From the NCBI GenBank assembly GCA_020746105.1, contig CM036622.1, positions 40,463,477 through 40,527,476 on the forward strand: a stretch of DNA of 64,000 nucleotides. The letters are read 5' to 3'. The stretch's first letter is position 1. Each line of letters begins with the position of its first letter. The notes under the pieces are model-generated. The model was not told the DNA's origin, did no database searches, and saw only the letters and a program-made list of their open reading frames with translations. The position numbers and the translations under genes were made by a program. Of this stretch, positions 1 through 11,238 are shown piece by piece. Origin of the DNA: Trogon surrucura (taxonomy: Eukaryota; Chordata; Aves; Trogoniformes; Trogonidae).

Positions 1-1965
1 ACTGAGGAAAAAAAATACAGAACAGTAACAATATTGAGTTTTACAGTGTTGAACGCTGTATATAGAGGTACCTTGCTTCTGAAGTTACTTACGCTTAATA
101 CAGTTATTTTGGTGAGGTTGGTAGATCATGACCTTGTTTGTTCCTAAAATCTAAATGTGTCAGGTCATGGTATGGAAAGCCGAAAAGCTTCCAGTCTCGG
201 ACCTTGTCAAACAACTGACTTAATCTGTATATGCTACATTGATGTGCAGAGGGAGCAAGGCAAAGAATTAGTAGGATTATCCCATTTCTGATCCTTCAGA
301 TGTTAGGATATAGGGTATGATTTTAGGATCTATTAGCTGTTGGCCTTAATGCTTTTTCAAAGTCTTGGGGAAACAGTGCAAGAGTGACTTACCTGCAGGA
401 GCATCTTGCATGTTAAGAAAAATACTTTAGATAGCTCAAGTCTCATGTTAAATGTTGTGCTAAATACCTCTGTAGAAGGCTGTTCTGATCTCAGAATTTC
501 ACTCATTTTCATGGCTTTCTAAGTAATACTGGCTTTGCATTATATCTTTTTAATTTTTATTTCAGTAGTATCTTAGTCTATTTTTCTTAAACTCTATTTT
601 CTACTATATGTGGTTTGATGTTGTTATTCTACTCGTTCTCTGCCTTGCTGAAGAGAGATTGTAATACAATAAGATTGTGTTGGAATAAGTCAGTTACAGA
701 ATAAATATAGGCTTTTTTTTATCCTTTTGAAAAGAAGCTACTCTTGTCATCTGAGATCTCGTAGTGAGATTTCTGCAGAGGCCAGCAGTGTGTCGTTGAT
801 GTTTGTTACCTCAGTAAGGTCCTCTCTCAGTTAAAAACCCCGGTGCTGGAGGGTAATTTTATTAAGTATACATTCTTAAATTGATATGATAGAATCTGTC
901 TAAATGGTATTTCAGTAATAGGACAGTAAAAAATGGAAGGAGATTTAGTTTTGTCTGATGTGTTTCCCTGAAATGCTGGTGAGACATTATAGTGATGTAT
1001 AATAGTGAGCTTCTACACAGTATATGTATACTTGTTTGTTGTCTATGTGTTTTGTTTTAAAAGTAAGTATCAAATAATGAGAAATTTTGGATTCTTTTTG
1101 TCTGCGTTTTTTTTCCCTTTCATTTTGCTGAGAGTGTTTTTTAAGTGTATGAAAAATTGCCATGGTATCCCATTAAGACAACAAATTGACAGAAATGCCA
1201 TGAAAAGATTTTCAGGTACTAGACAGGTTGTTTTCACTTTAGCTGTTTTCTGAGGTTGAAATGGGTACGATACACTAATTTAAGCTTCGTTTACAAAGGA
1301 TTCTTGCTTAATTAGTTTCTAAGATGTTTATGGGGCTGTCCAAGTAATTCTGGAATTAAAGCAGAATTCTGTTAAACACCATATTTAATTAAAGGTGACT
1401 GAGCATCATATGAATATTGAAGCATGCTACAAGAGAGGAATTCTGAGAATTCTTCACACCAAATGCACAAATAAAACTACAAGTTTGCACTTCTTCTGTG
1501 TGTAATTTTATAGGTATATGCATGGGTACCGCATGGTATGTTGTACCATTAGGCACTCAGCCTAATGTGATGTTTCTGAATGGCACCAGTACAGGCAATG
1601 TTAGATGAGTGTGAAAATGATTGTGAACTAACAGGGCATAAACGCAAACTAGAAAGGAAGGAAAATTTTGAAGCCTAATACTGTTAATTTTAACCGTTGG
1701 CTGTTTAACTGTTTGGGTAGTTGAACAGCAGTGTAGAATTTAAGTAAATTAGTATTTGTACTGCATTAATGTTGGTGAAGTGTTAGACAGATCCCAAGTG
1801 TCTACCAGGTGATCTCCTTTAGCAAATAAACAAAATGAGACTTTTAGAAAAAGTTATTAAATAAGCTTAGCTGCAAAAGCCAGCAGTTTTCACCCTAGAA
1901 TCTCCTGTGAGTAACACAATCCGTTTGTACGCTTCTTACCATGTCAAGTATTTTCTCTTTAATAG
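1..1965 (+). other. MLLT10: MLLT10 intron (5' part outside window)
   Basis: This AT-rich segment leads directly into the acceptor at 1961-1965 (TTTCTCTTTAATAG before ACT). I looked for the preceding AF10 exon, which encodes the end of the zinc knuckle just before TCYICDEQ, and did not find it here, so it lies upstream of the window. The open reading frames in the segment are short, of low complexity, and resemble no family I know. No repeat family is recognisable. Confidence 0.8.
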
Positions 1966-2069
1966 ACTTGCTATATTTGTGATGAACAAGGCAGAGAAAG
2001 TAAAGCAGCCACTGGTGCTTGTATGACATGTAATAAACATGGATGTCGACAAGCTTTTCATGTAACGTG
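1966..2069 (+). CDS. MLLT10: MLLT10 exon: first half of the second (extended) PHD finger
   Basis: This 104-nt exon starts in phase 0 and translates to TCYICDEQGRESKAATGACM followed by TCNKHGCRQAFHVT plus two bases of a Cys codon. The sequence matches AF10, as recalled, essentially residue for residue. The visible zinc ligands are CxxC at the start (CYIC), a second CxxC (CMTC), a further Cys and the His of the HVTC pair. AF10 is a nuclear chromatin reader. Its PHD-zinc knuckle-PHD (PZP) module binds histone H3 around unmodified K27, and its C-terminal leucine zipper recruits DOT1L for H3K79 methylation. The acceptor is TTTAATAG and the donor is the strong GTAAGT. The Cys codon TG|T is split by the following intron, which separates two halves of the same zinc-binding fold. 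Exons encoding the first PHD finger are upstream of the window. Confidence 0.97.
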
Positions 2070-2913
2070 GTAAGTCTATTTTATTATTTAACATCTCTGA
2101 TATTCCAGAAATAATTGATGCACACGATGTAATGAATAAACCCTTTATTTAGTATATTTTTGAGTAAAGAAATGAATTGGTTTGTGTATATTTATCTAAC
2201 TTTAGTATGATAGCGTTTACTAACAGTGTGGCAGTGGCAGCACAGACATAGCTGTGAGCTGCAAAAGTTGTCTGAAGATACTCCCTTGGGTTGTATGAGA
2301 TGCTGTGTGCTCTTGCATATAAGGTTTAGTGTGGTTTTTTGTTATTTTTCTTAGATAATGTTTTATAGGATATGGGAAGGTGAGGTCGTTGCTTGTTTAC
2401 CTGCTAACTGATCTGATGTTTACTTTTGGTAAACCAGTGGGGAAAAATTCTGAGCTATACATAAAAATGCACTAGACTTACCCCTTCCAGTAAAGATTTC
2501 CAAACATTTGGGAGTAATTAATCTCACTGGTTTTATCTACAAGGTACACATCTATCCTGAACTATTCATTTAGATTTCATATCTAGCTGTTGAGGAAAAA
2601 CAGCTGTGTTCACCATCTGATTCATGCAACTTCGCGATATTTAGGTTTGCTTACATTCAGGAGATGCTTGTCTCACTTTATGGGCTTGAAAGAAACCTGG
2701 ATACTTAGATTAAACCATGTGTTGCAAGGTAAAAGGAGGCAAAGGAGTTCCACCCCAAAATTTACAGGCATTATGTGTTTTTTTCAAATTGAGCTGAAGT
2801 TATTTTGCAGTAGATAGATGAATAGAAGATTTACACAGTCTGTCTAGCTACATAATCTCTGCATTTCCCTGTATGGTTTTGAAGCCCAGTATGCGTCTTC
2901 ATGGCCACTCTTT

Positions 2914-2937
2914 GATTTGATTTGATTTGATTTTTAA
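2914..2937. repeat. Simple repeat (GATTT)n
   Basis: About four to five consecutive TTTGA/GATTT units form a pentanucleotide microsatellite inside the intron, and it runs on into a T-rich stretch. Confidence 0.7.
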
Positions 2938-3091
2938 TTTTAATTACTTGACTGTCTGGCAAGTTCTTAAGCATCTAATTTTTTATTGGATGTGATCAAT
3001 GTCAAGTTTCATTTTATGCTGAATATAGATTGTCTTCCTCAAGTGTGCATGCCATGTGAAAGGGTTTTTTACAGATGTGTAAAAATGCATA

Positions 3092-3141
3092 CATCCAAGT
3101 GTTTAGATGAAAAGGTCTCTTTTCTTTCAAACACTTGGATG
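3092..3141. repeat. Inverted repeat with 13-bp perfect arms
   Basis: CATCCAAGTGTTT at 3092-3104 is the exact reverse complement of AAACACTTGGATG at 3129-3141, with a 24-nt spacer. Pairing can extend imperfectly on both sides, because ATGCATA flanks both arms. It would form a stem-loop in RNA. No known element or RNA family is recognised, so a fossil hairpin transposon end or chance are both possible. Confidence 0.6.
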
Positions 3142-4403
3142 CATACAAGAGTCTTTTTCATCTTTTTTCTTTCTTCCAAACCTGTGTTTTCAGCAAATGC
3201 CTTAAAGAACCTCAGAATTAGGTTCAAAATAAATATTTATTTTGTCAGTTTTTAGAGCTTTTTGATTCTAAAAATGCCAGGTATGTATTATAAAATTATA
3301 TTTATCCAGAGAGTATTATGACTGAGGATATTGAGAAGCTTCTGTAATATTTGAAAAATGGAAGAAGAATGTGAAAACTGCAGAAGGCAGAGATCCAGAG
3401 CGAGGTGTATCAGTTTTGGGTTAATAAAACTAATGTCTAAGAAAGAATGAGCTTGAGTCCATTTGGTTTTGTATGGAAAACGTAGAATGATAAATCTTTG
3501 TTCAAAGAGATCCTCTGAATGTTTTCTGTAGTTGGCATCTGCTGCAGGTGTGCATGTATTTAGGAAGCAGTATTTTTGGATTGCCCAAGAACATAATGTG
3601 TAAATGAACGTGATTTTAAAAAGCAATAAAAATAAGCTGCCTTCTATATTGTTCTTTCATTTAAATACTATGGTGCATAATTTTGACTGTAGCATTATAT
3701 TATTATGCTAATGAATATTATATGAAAAATGAAACAAAATATTTGTTTTTTCACTAAGTTGGTTTTGATAAATAAAATAAATGAACATTACAAATAGTGA
3801 GAGGCAAATTTGATTTGAAAGCCTGTAGTAGGATAAGGTAATATCTAGCCCAGGCAAGGAAACTTCTAAGTCTTGTTTTCTTTAAAAGAAAATAATCTGC
3901 CCCAGTCTTTTAAACCAACAAATATGGTTAGATTTATTATGTCACTGAAGCTCTATATTAAAAATAAAAAAGAGGAGAAAAGAAAAAAGTAATTTTCCTG
4001 CCAAAGCAGAGGAGGATGTATGCAGCCTCAACAATATGGTTTTGTTAAAAACTCTTTTTTCCATAGATAATTTTTGGCTTGAGTTTGAGCTAAGAATCAC
4101 TGTAAATTGCATGCCTTATTTATTTGTTGAGGTAGCTGCACAATAAGGTAGATTTTGAAGCTGGAAGCCTGTGTGAGTGGCTTAAAGACCATGAAAAGGG
4201 CATCAGGCCAAAGGATAACCCCTACACGCCTTTTGCGGGACCACAGAGGTCGGTTGTGTGCTCACGTGCCCTTGGCAGTCACTTGTGTGGGAATCTGTTC
4301 TATTAAATGCAGATTCTAAGTATCCGTACGTTATCAGCAGTGATGTTGTTGTGCAAGCTGATGTAAAATTACTTTCCTTGAATGTTGTTTCGTTTATTTT
4401 TAG

Positions 4404-4497
4404 TGCACAGTTTGCGGGACTTCTTTGTGAAGAGGAAGGCAATGGTGCAGATAACGTCCAATACTGTGGCTACTGTAAATACCATTTCAGTAAACTG
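4404..4497 (+). CDS. MLLT10: MLLT10 exon: second half of the second (extended) PHD finger
   Basis: This 94-nt exon completes the split Cys codon, then reads AQFAGLLCEEEGNGADNVQY followed by CGYCKYHFSKL. It supplies the remaining zinc ligands (Cys of HVTC, Cys of LLCEEE, the CGYC pair and the following His) that close the extended PHD finger of AF10's PZP module. With the previous exon it makes 198 nt, or 66 whole codons, confirming the phase-2 junction. The acceptor is TTTATTTTTAG and the donor is GTATGT. An upstream ATG can be read in frame in the intron, but it lies before the acceptor and has no meaning as a start. The family assignment rests on near-identity to AF10 as recalled. The paralogue AF17 (MLLT6) has a similar finger, but the downstream exons match AF10 specifically. 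Confidence 0.97.
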
Positions 4498-6506
4498 GTA
4501 TGTATTTGTTAAATTCTATAAATAAACGTCACTGATTTTTTTTTTTCACTCTGAATTGCTGTTAACACTAGAAGTAATATTTTTCATTTAGCTCAGAAAG
4601 TAGATGGTATTTCATTAAAACAATGTTTTAATTACAGTTACAGAAGTACTAATTGAAGATGTTTTTATAATTGGATACTTTCTAGATGTGCGGGTATTTC
4701 CCCTCTGCCAGAAATAGCATGCACAGTTAGTCTTTTTTTCATTAAGTTCCTGTAATATTTTCTTCTGCTATTTGATTAATTGACTTGTAGCAATATAGTC
4801 CATTTTGGAATAATCTAAAAATTTTACATATTATCTAGTATATTGGAGAATAAAGAAGCCCTCTGTTTCTTTCTGCTTCTGTTACTACTTTTTTTTTTTT
4901 ATTAAAAAGTTTCACCTTTTGTTCTGTCTCGTATTGTATAGCCAGTGGGTATTCCCTGCCTGTAGGTTCTCTGGAACACAGTCTCAGGGGAGTGACTTAA
5001 GGTTTGATTTTAAAAAAACGAACGAGCAAACAAAAACCTTTGAAATGTCTCAGTTATTTCAGTAGGTTTTGGAACAGATCTCTGGAGTCCTTCTTATCAC
5101 GTCTTACCAGTTTGACAGTTCCAGATACCTGTTTCTGTGTACGTGTGTGTGTGTGTGGACTTACTGATGTTTAAAAAATGTTATTTATGAATATAGAATT
5201 ATAAAAATTAAAATATATAGACTTAAGTTCAGATATTGGTGTAAGTACAGTTAAATTGCTGATTACTCATTTTCACTCTTAATAAAGGGGAATACTTGGG
5301 TGGCTTTTAAATAGGTTGTAATGAGGTAAAAACCCAGGGCCAATGAACCATTGTAGCTTTCTAAAAGATAAGCTTGGTACGGTTAGCTCTGTGCTGTGAA
5401 TATTGATGAGTTTGTTTCATAACAAAGATAAGTTGGGGCTTTCTAGGACCTTACTCAGCAAAGATTTTTTTTTTTGTTTAGAATTTTTTATTATTGTCTT
5501 GAGCTAAGTATGCAAAAAGAACACAAATGGTCTGTTACTTCCCAATGAAGGCAAGCGCTTATGCTGTTATGCATTTGATTTGAATGTTTCAGTGCTGTTG
5601 TGCTTTAGAACACATATATTAATTTAAAAAACAGGTTTAATTATGAAGACTTAACTGTATTTTACATGTAATTAGTTAACTTTCCATTGTAAAACTACCC
5701 TGGAAAGAACAGTCAAGACCCTCAAAATCGTTTTAACTGTTTCTTTAGGATTATTGTGGCTGTTGATGCCTGGTAAATGCTGGTGTTCAGTTTACTACTG
5801 AAGGTGGTGGGTGGCATGTATCTGCTACACCACTGCAAACTTTGCTTGGCAAAGCACTTTCCTGAAGTGTCTTTATAATGTTACCTCGGTAATGATAAAA
5901 TAACAAACTTTTTGAACGCTGGCCTAGCATAAAGTATTTGCAGTCCCGGACTAGGCAGAAATAACAGGCAGTTCTGTCTGCCGCTTGTAAACGCATGTGT
6001 GACCACAGCATTCCGTATCCTATTTTTAAAGCCATTTTAAGGTAAATATCGCAGACAGGTCACTTGAATAATAAATCACGGAACTGTAAAACAGCCACCT
6101 CACAATGCATTTCAGGCATGTGGTAGTGCTAGCACTATGGCTTCCTGTGATCCTCATTTGAGCAGCATCTTCTCTGTTTTATCTTGTGAAAACTTGGAAA
6201 CGTGTCTAGCATCTTAACTTTTGAAATGTGGCATATCTGATTTCTTTGTGGAAAGCATATCTTGCAAATTCATGGGAGCAGTAAAAGTATGTGTAAGGAT
6301 AGGCTTTCTTCTTGGTATACATTGGATAGTCTTGTTAATTTTGCTAATGTTAGTTTACTGACAATTTTTTCAGTAACTGAGAGTGGTTTATTTTTTATTT
6401 TTGTCTTTCTAAGGAGTAAGGCTTCTTATTAGTTGAAATGCTTTATACTTTTTAATTATTGAAATGGTTCCTTTTCTCTACCCATAAATATATTTTCTCT
6501 TTTTAG
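4498..6506 (+). other. MLLT10: MLLT10 intron, 2009 nt
   Basis: The intron runs from GTATGT to TTTTTAG. It contains a short (GT)n run at about 5139-5157 and several T-homopolymers. No coding or RNA gene and no recognisable transposon is visible. Confidence 0.85.
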
Positions 6507-6602
6507 AAAAAGAGCAAACGGGGATCTAATAGGTCATATGATCAAAGTTTAAGTGATTCTTCCTCTCACTCTCAGGATAAACATCATGAGAAGGAGAAAA
6601 AA
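6507..6602 (+). CDS. MLLT10: MLLT10 exon: basic/serine-rich linker after the PZP domain
   Basis: This 96-nt, phase 0/0 exon encodes 32 residues: KKSKRGSNRSYDQSLSDSSS followed by HSQDKHHEKEKK. This segment follows the PZP module directly in AF10 and is expected to be disordered. It opens with a basic KKSKRG patch, passes through a Ser-rich phospho-acceptor-like stretch, and ends in the charged HHEKEKK run that continues into the next exon. The acceptor is CTCTTTTTAG and the donor is GTAAGT. It is followed by the largest intron in the window (16.8 kb). Because both borders are phase 0, skipping this exon would leave the downstream frame open. Confidence 0.96.
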
Positions 6603-9600
6603 GTAAGTGGATTTGTCCTTGCTAATTACGTGGCACATCTGCTTAATAGTCGCATTTTCTGATTAATTTTTGTTGAAAAGCATGAAGGAAATCTTGTTCC
6701 TGAAGCATTGAACAATAAATAACAGAGATGATAAACTCGACCTCTTAGGGTCCAGTGAGGAAACTTCTTCAGGTGCATTTGAACATGCACTTCCTTATTC
6801 CTGTTGAGCATCAGTTTTGGGATACATGCTGAAACATATCCGTTGGGAAGGCTGCTTCCATGCATCCTCCTTTGCTTCAGTTTTCCATTAGAGAGATTTT
6901 TTTTTGTGTGGCCTTTGTGACTAGGTGGGAGAGAAAAACAAGGGTAGGCATTTTGGCAAGTGTGCTGAAAAACAGGTGTATCTAATTTTTTTTATGTTTC
7001 AACCTGTTACATCTTTTTCTCCTCATCAAAGAACTGCCATCTTTTGTTGATGTATTCTAGTGGCACTCGTGCTCAAGCCCGTTGTGATGGCAAAATACCT
7101 TGTCATTATCCTGGGAATCTTCCTGTGAGGGTACAAAGAACATGAATGACTGCTAATTTCCATTGGTTTATTCTTTTAACAATTTAACTTTACATGTATT
7201 AAAAAAAACCCATAAATTTTATTATTACTTTACATTCTTATTATTGCTGTAGATTAACAGTTGTGTACGTGAAATTTGTCATCCAAATTCAGTGCAGGAT
7301 GATGAGAGTGGCACTCTAAGGATACGTAGAAAAGTGCACATGCATCCTGTGCAACTAACTTAATACGCTTTTCTGTGGGTGTGGTTGAACTGAATTTTGA
7401 ATTATTCAAAATCATTATATAAAAATTGAAATAGAAGAATATATTGACCAAATGTGTATTATATGAAGGAGCTATGTTTATAGTGACAGGAAACTGAATA
7501 CAAATGTCAGTCTTCAGACCCTTATTCTCCTTACTATTTGACATTGTTTTTAAGCTCACTTCCACTTTGCATAGACTTCAATCTCCATTCTTCCTGCATA
7601 ATCTTTTAGAAAGTGTATTTAGGTCTGGTTAATGATGTAGGTAAATAGTTTCGTCTTCATCTAGTCATGCAGAGAAGAGGGTGTGCATTATGATGTAATT
7701 TTATCTCTAAATCTACATTTATGACTAAATAAAAGCATGGGGTTTCAACAGAACTTTTTTCTTGGTAACACATTGGTAGGAAAAAAAAACCCAATCTTGA
7801 TTTTCAGACTACAAAAATACCTGCAAGGTAGAACCTCACAATATTTACCGTATTTTCATCTTGGTTTGTTTAGTTTTTCACCATTACCATATTTCTGGTC
7901 ATGTTTTGTCAAAATACATGCATGGGGTTTTACTCACATTGACAGAGCTTTGAAGTTGAATTTGAAGAAACTGAAGTGTGAGCATGAGGCTCCATTTCAA
8001 ATTTGTATGTCTGAGCACTGCCAAAAACTTGCTGCTGGTTGTTGTTTGTTTATTTGGTTTTGGGTTTTTTTAAGTGACTGACTGGAGATACTATTCTTCC
8101 TCAGGGAGTGCTTGTAGGGACTTTATAGCAGAATGTGTTCAGCCAACGTACCAGCTAGTTTTCCTGCTAGCTGCTCAGCTTCTCCTGCTTTTTCTGTGAC
8201 TTTTTAAGTTTGCTAGAATTAAGTTATTAATATTTCTTTTACTTTTCATGAACTGAAACATGGTAATCCAGAAGATCTCATGATCTGTAATACCAAGTGA
8301 AGTAATGCAGCTTGAAGCACTTACCTGTTACTCAGTGTTCTCGTGGCACGTGATAGCACGTTCACTTACCAAGTTTAATTTGCTTTATGTGTTGTGTAAT
8401 AACAAAACACTCTTCTACTTAAAACCACCATGTGGTGAAAAAAGATGCAGTTTCCTAAAGCTGTTAATCAACCAATTTTTTTGTGTCTACAGATCTTTTT
8501 GTTTGGAGTTTTTAATACTACATATTCTATAGTTAGAGAATGACCTGTGCTTTGCAAAATATTAATCTTCACTCAATGAACTATATGTGTATGGAGGCTC
8601 ATTCTCGTGGTAAACTTGATTACCTTCTGCATGTGATGTCTTAATAAGACTTGTATATCAAATATACAGTGTATCTTGGAGGAGTAGGGTCATTTTTTAG
8701 GATGACTTTCCTTATTTTCATCTTCTGTAAATCCATTTGGAATCTAAATTGTCATATTACAATAAATGCGAATATCCTTCTTCCTGGATACAGTGGTGTC
8801 TCCTTCCCCCCTCCCATTAAGGGCACTCTAGTCTCTACTTTGTTTCGGTTTTATTCTTTGGAAATTTGTATAATCTGATCTTTAGGCATCTTTAAAGCTT
8901 TCCCTTTGGTAAACAAAAGCCATATGAGTTGATTGGAACCATTTTATTGCTGACCTCGGATGCTATCAATCTGCATACAAAATATTCTGCAGTAAGAAGA
9001 GATTGGTGTGAAGATGTTGACAGGAGTAGTCATTTTTGTAAACAGACACTGAGTTGAAAGCATGTGTTTTCCTTCATAACATATTTAGTTTCTTCTGGGC
9101 ACTGCGCTTACAAAATCAATAGCAAATGTATAAAGCTGTAATAATTTAGAAAACCCAAACAACGACCTTTAGTATGGAATTTGAAGCTACAGAATAAATA
9201 GCTTAGTTACGTTCTGATTACTGCCACGCTAGGTATTGCTATTGTCTGTGGCAGAGATGTTATTTAGAAGTGATTAGAGGTGAGGCTGTGTGCCTCATGG
9301 ATAGAGTTGGTAGTATGTTGGTGGACATTCTGTTGTAGTATCCCTTTTTACAGGGCTCAGGTGTTTACCTCAAACTTGTTTTTTTTTACATTGCTTTGCT
9401 AATTGCTTTGCTGGCAGTCTTTTCTTGGGAGGAGACTAAAGAAGGAGCTAAACATGTCTGGGATTGACCTTTGTATAAAGGAAGTATCTTGCCACTTAGG
9501 TGAAAATTATGCAAGCTTGCTAGCATTACATGTTTATGACTTTTGAAAAATGTGAATTTAATACATTAGCTGCCATATAGCAGCTGAATTACACGAATTC

Positions 9601-11238
9601 GTTTTCTACTAGAAGTGTTTTTGGTCTGGGCTGAGCAGGAAGGGGAAATTTAAAACCCTTTGCTACAATGGCCTATGTGATGCAAATTAAACAAAAATGG
9701 GCTTGTGACTGAAGACAGCAAATGAGTAAAAAGTGGTGACTGAAGAGGCAGAAAGAACAAAATAATGACAGAAAGACCCAGATCACTATTGCAGAAGGAG
9801 AAAAATTGTCAGAGGAGAACCTAAAATGCAGGAGCTAGGTCAAAGTGTTCTAAACACTGAGCTACTGGCTAAGGGGAATTCGTTATGGGCATTTTGCTGC
9901 TTGTCCCGTTCTTTAATGTTACACCTTCTCTGATTTTGAGGGGACAGACTTGAATATATAAGAGGAGTTTGAGGCAGTATATGACACTCGGTGTGTTGTT
10001 AGGCCCATGAGAAGGGAAAATTTAAAACATACCTGTACTCATTGAAAGTTTCCATAGGCTACTTGCGTGTTGGTTTGTGAAGTGCATTCTGAACTCCCCA
10101 GACTTTTCCAATATCTTACAAAGGAACCTGCCTTCATACGCCAGGGCTATGAGTTTCCTTTGGCAGAAAGACACTTGATACTTTTTAATGTATTTTGATG
10201 CTCTTTGTGAGCTGTTAGAAATCAAGTCCTAAACACTCAAATCAAGTGTTCATTATGTATTCCTCACTATTTGAATAACCAACTGTAAAAAGATAAAATT
10301 GACCTGCAGTGCATCGCATAAGATTCTGTGGCAAAAATAGCAGACTGCAATCCTTTGGATTACCATTCAGCTGCATAAGCAATGATTTCCTTTTTTTCCT
10401 CTCTTAAAAAAAATTTTTCATTTAGTCCTAAAGAGTCAGTTTTTAGTACTGTATAAATCAGTGTTGCAAAGGCAATTCTAGCTATCTCATTCCTCTGTTA
10501 ATTGCCTCATTTTGTAAACTTAATGATGTTATTTGGACATTGAGGGTTTTTTTTTCCTGTAACTTTTTAGGGGAAAAAAGCTCCAGACATGTCAGTAGTG
10601 CAGTATCCTACCACTTTTCTATTGCTTTTTTTAAAAAAAGTTTTTGTTAATCAGTTTAACAGATTTGACTGTTTAATCCTCTCAATTGCTTTTGATGTAT
10701 GAAGCAAAATTGTAAGAATACTAAAGAAAACCAGAAGTGTTTTGCAACCACTTTGAAATTATTTCAATTTTCATTGTTGAAGTAATGCTGGATAAATATT
10801 ATTCAAGTGAAAATTGCGTGGTTTGTATGCTAATGGTGATGCTCATTTATGTTGACTTCTTTCAAATTCTGTTCAGAGAGAGGGGAATGCCTCTGAAACA
10901 CCTCTGAAATCATTCAATAAGGGTTTACCGCTTGTAGCTCAGTGTGTAGATGATCCTTAGTATCTACAAACGAGCTGTGGAATCTGTTTCTGTTTCCTGA
11001 GTCTGAGGTTTTGTGTGGATTCTCTGGTATTCAAAAAGCTGTGACTTTGTGCTGCAGTGTTTTACTACTGGTGCTGACAGTATTTCTGTTTCTGGGCACC
11101 TGTTCTCTAATGACTTCGTAGGAGTGTAATTTTCTTCTTTTTTAACATAACTGGAATGTCAGATTGTGTTGAATGTCTCGTTATTTGGGAAGACTGATAG
11201 CGTGTGACCACGTAAACAAAATTTCATTAGAAAGCTGT
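6603..11238 (+). other. MLLT10: MLLT10 intron, 5' part before the first LTR
   Basis: This is 4.6 kb of AT-rich intron. The open frames at 7737-8081 (+) and 7254-7565 (-) are low-complexity and hydrophobic by composition and resemble nothing known. No recognisable repeat or RNA gene was seen. Confidence 0.75.

Larger units (their letters stand above)
2070..4403 (+). other. MLLT10: MLLT10 intron, 2334 nt
   Basis: The intron runs from GTAAGT to TTATTTTTAG and carries no recognisable gene. It contains a short (GATTT)n run near 2914-2935 and a hairpin-forming inverted repeat at 3092-3141, listed separately. The open frames at 2590-3255 and on the reverse strand at 3288-3626 are short and show no protein family signature. 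Confidence 0.85.

Noticed and set aside
7737-8081. 114-residue open frame and several similar ones in introns.
   Set aside because: Amino acid composition mirrors AT-rich intron DNA, with no conserved motif or splice context.
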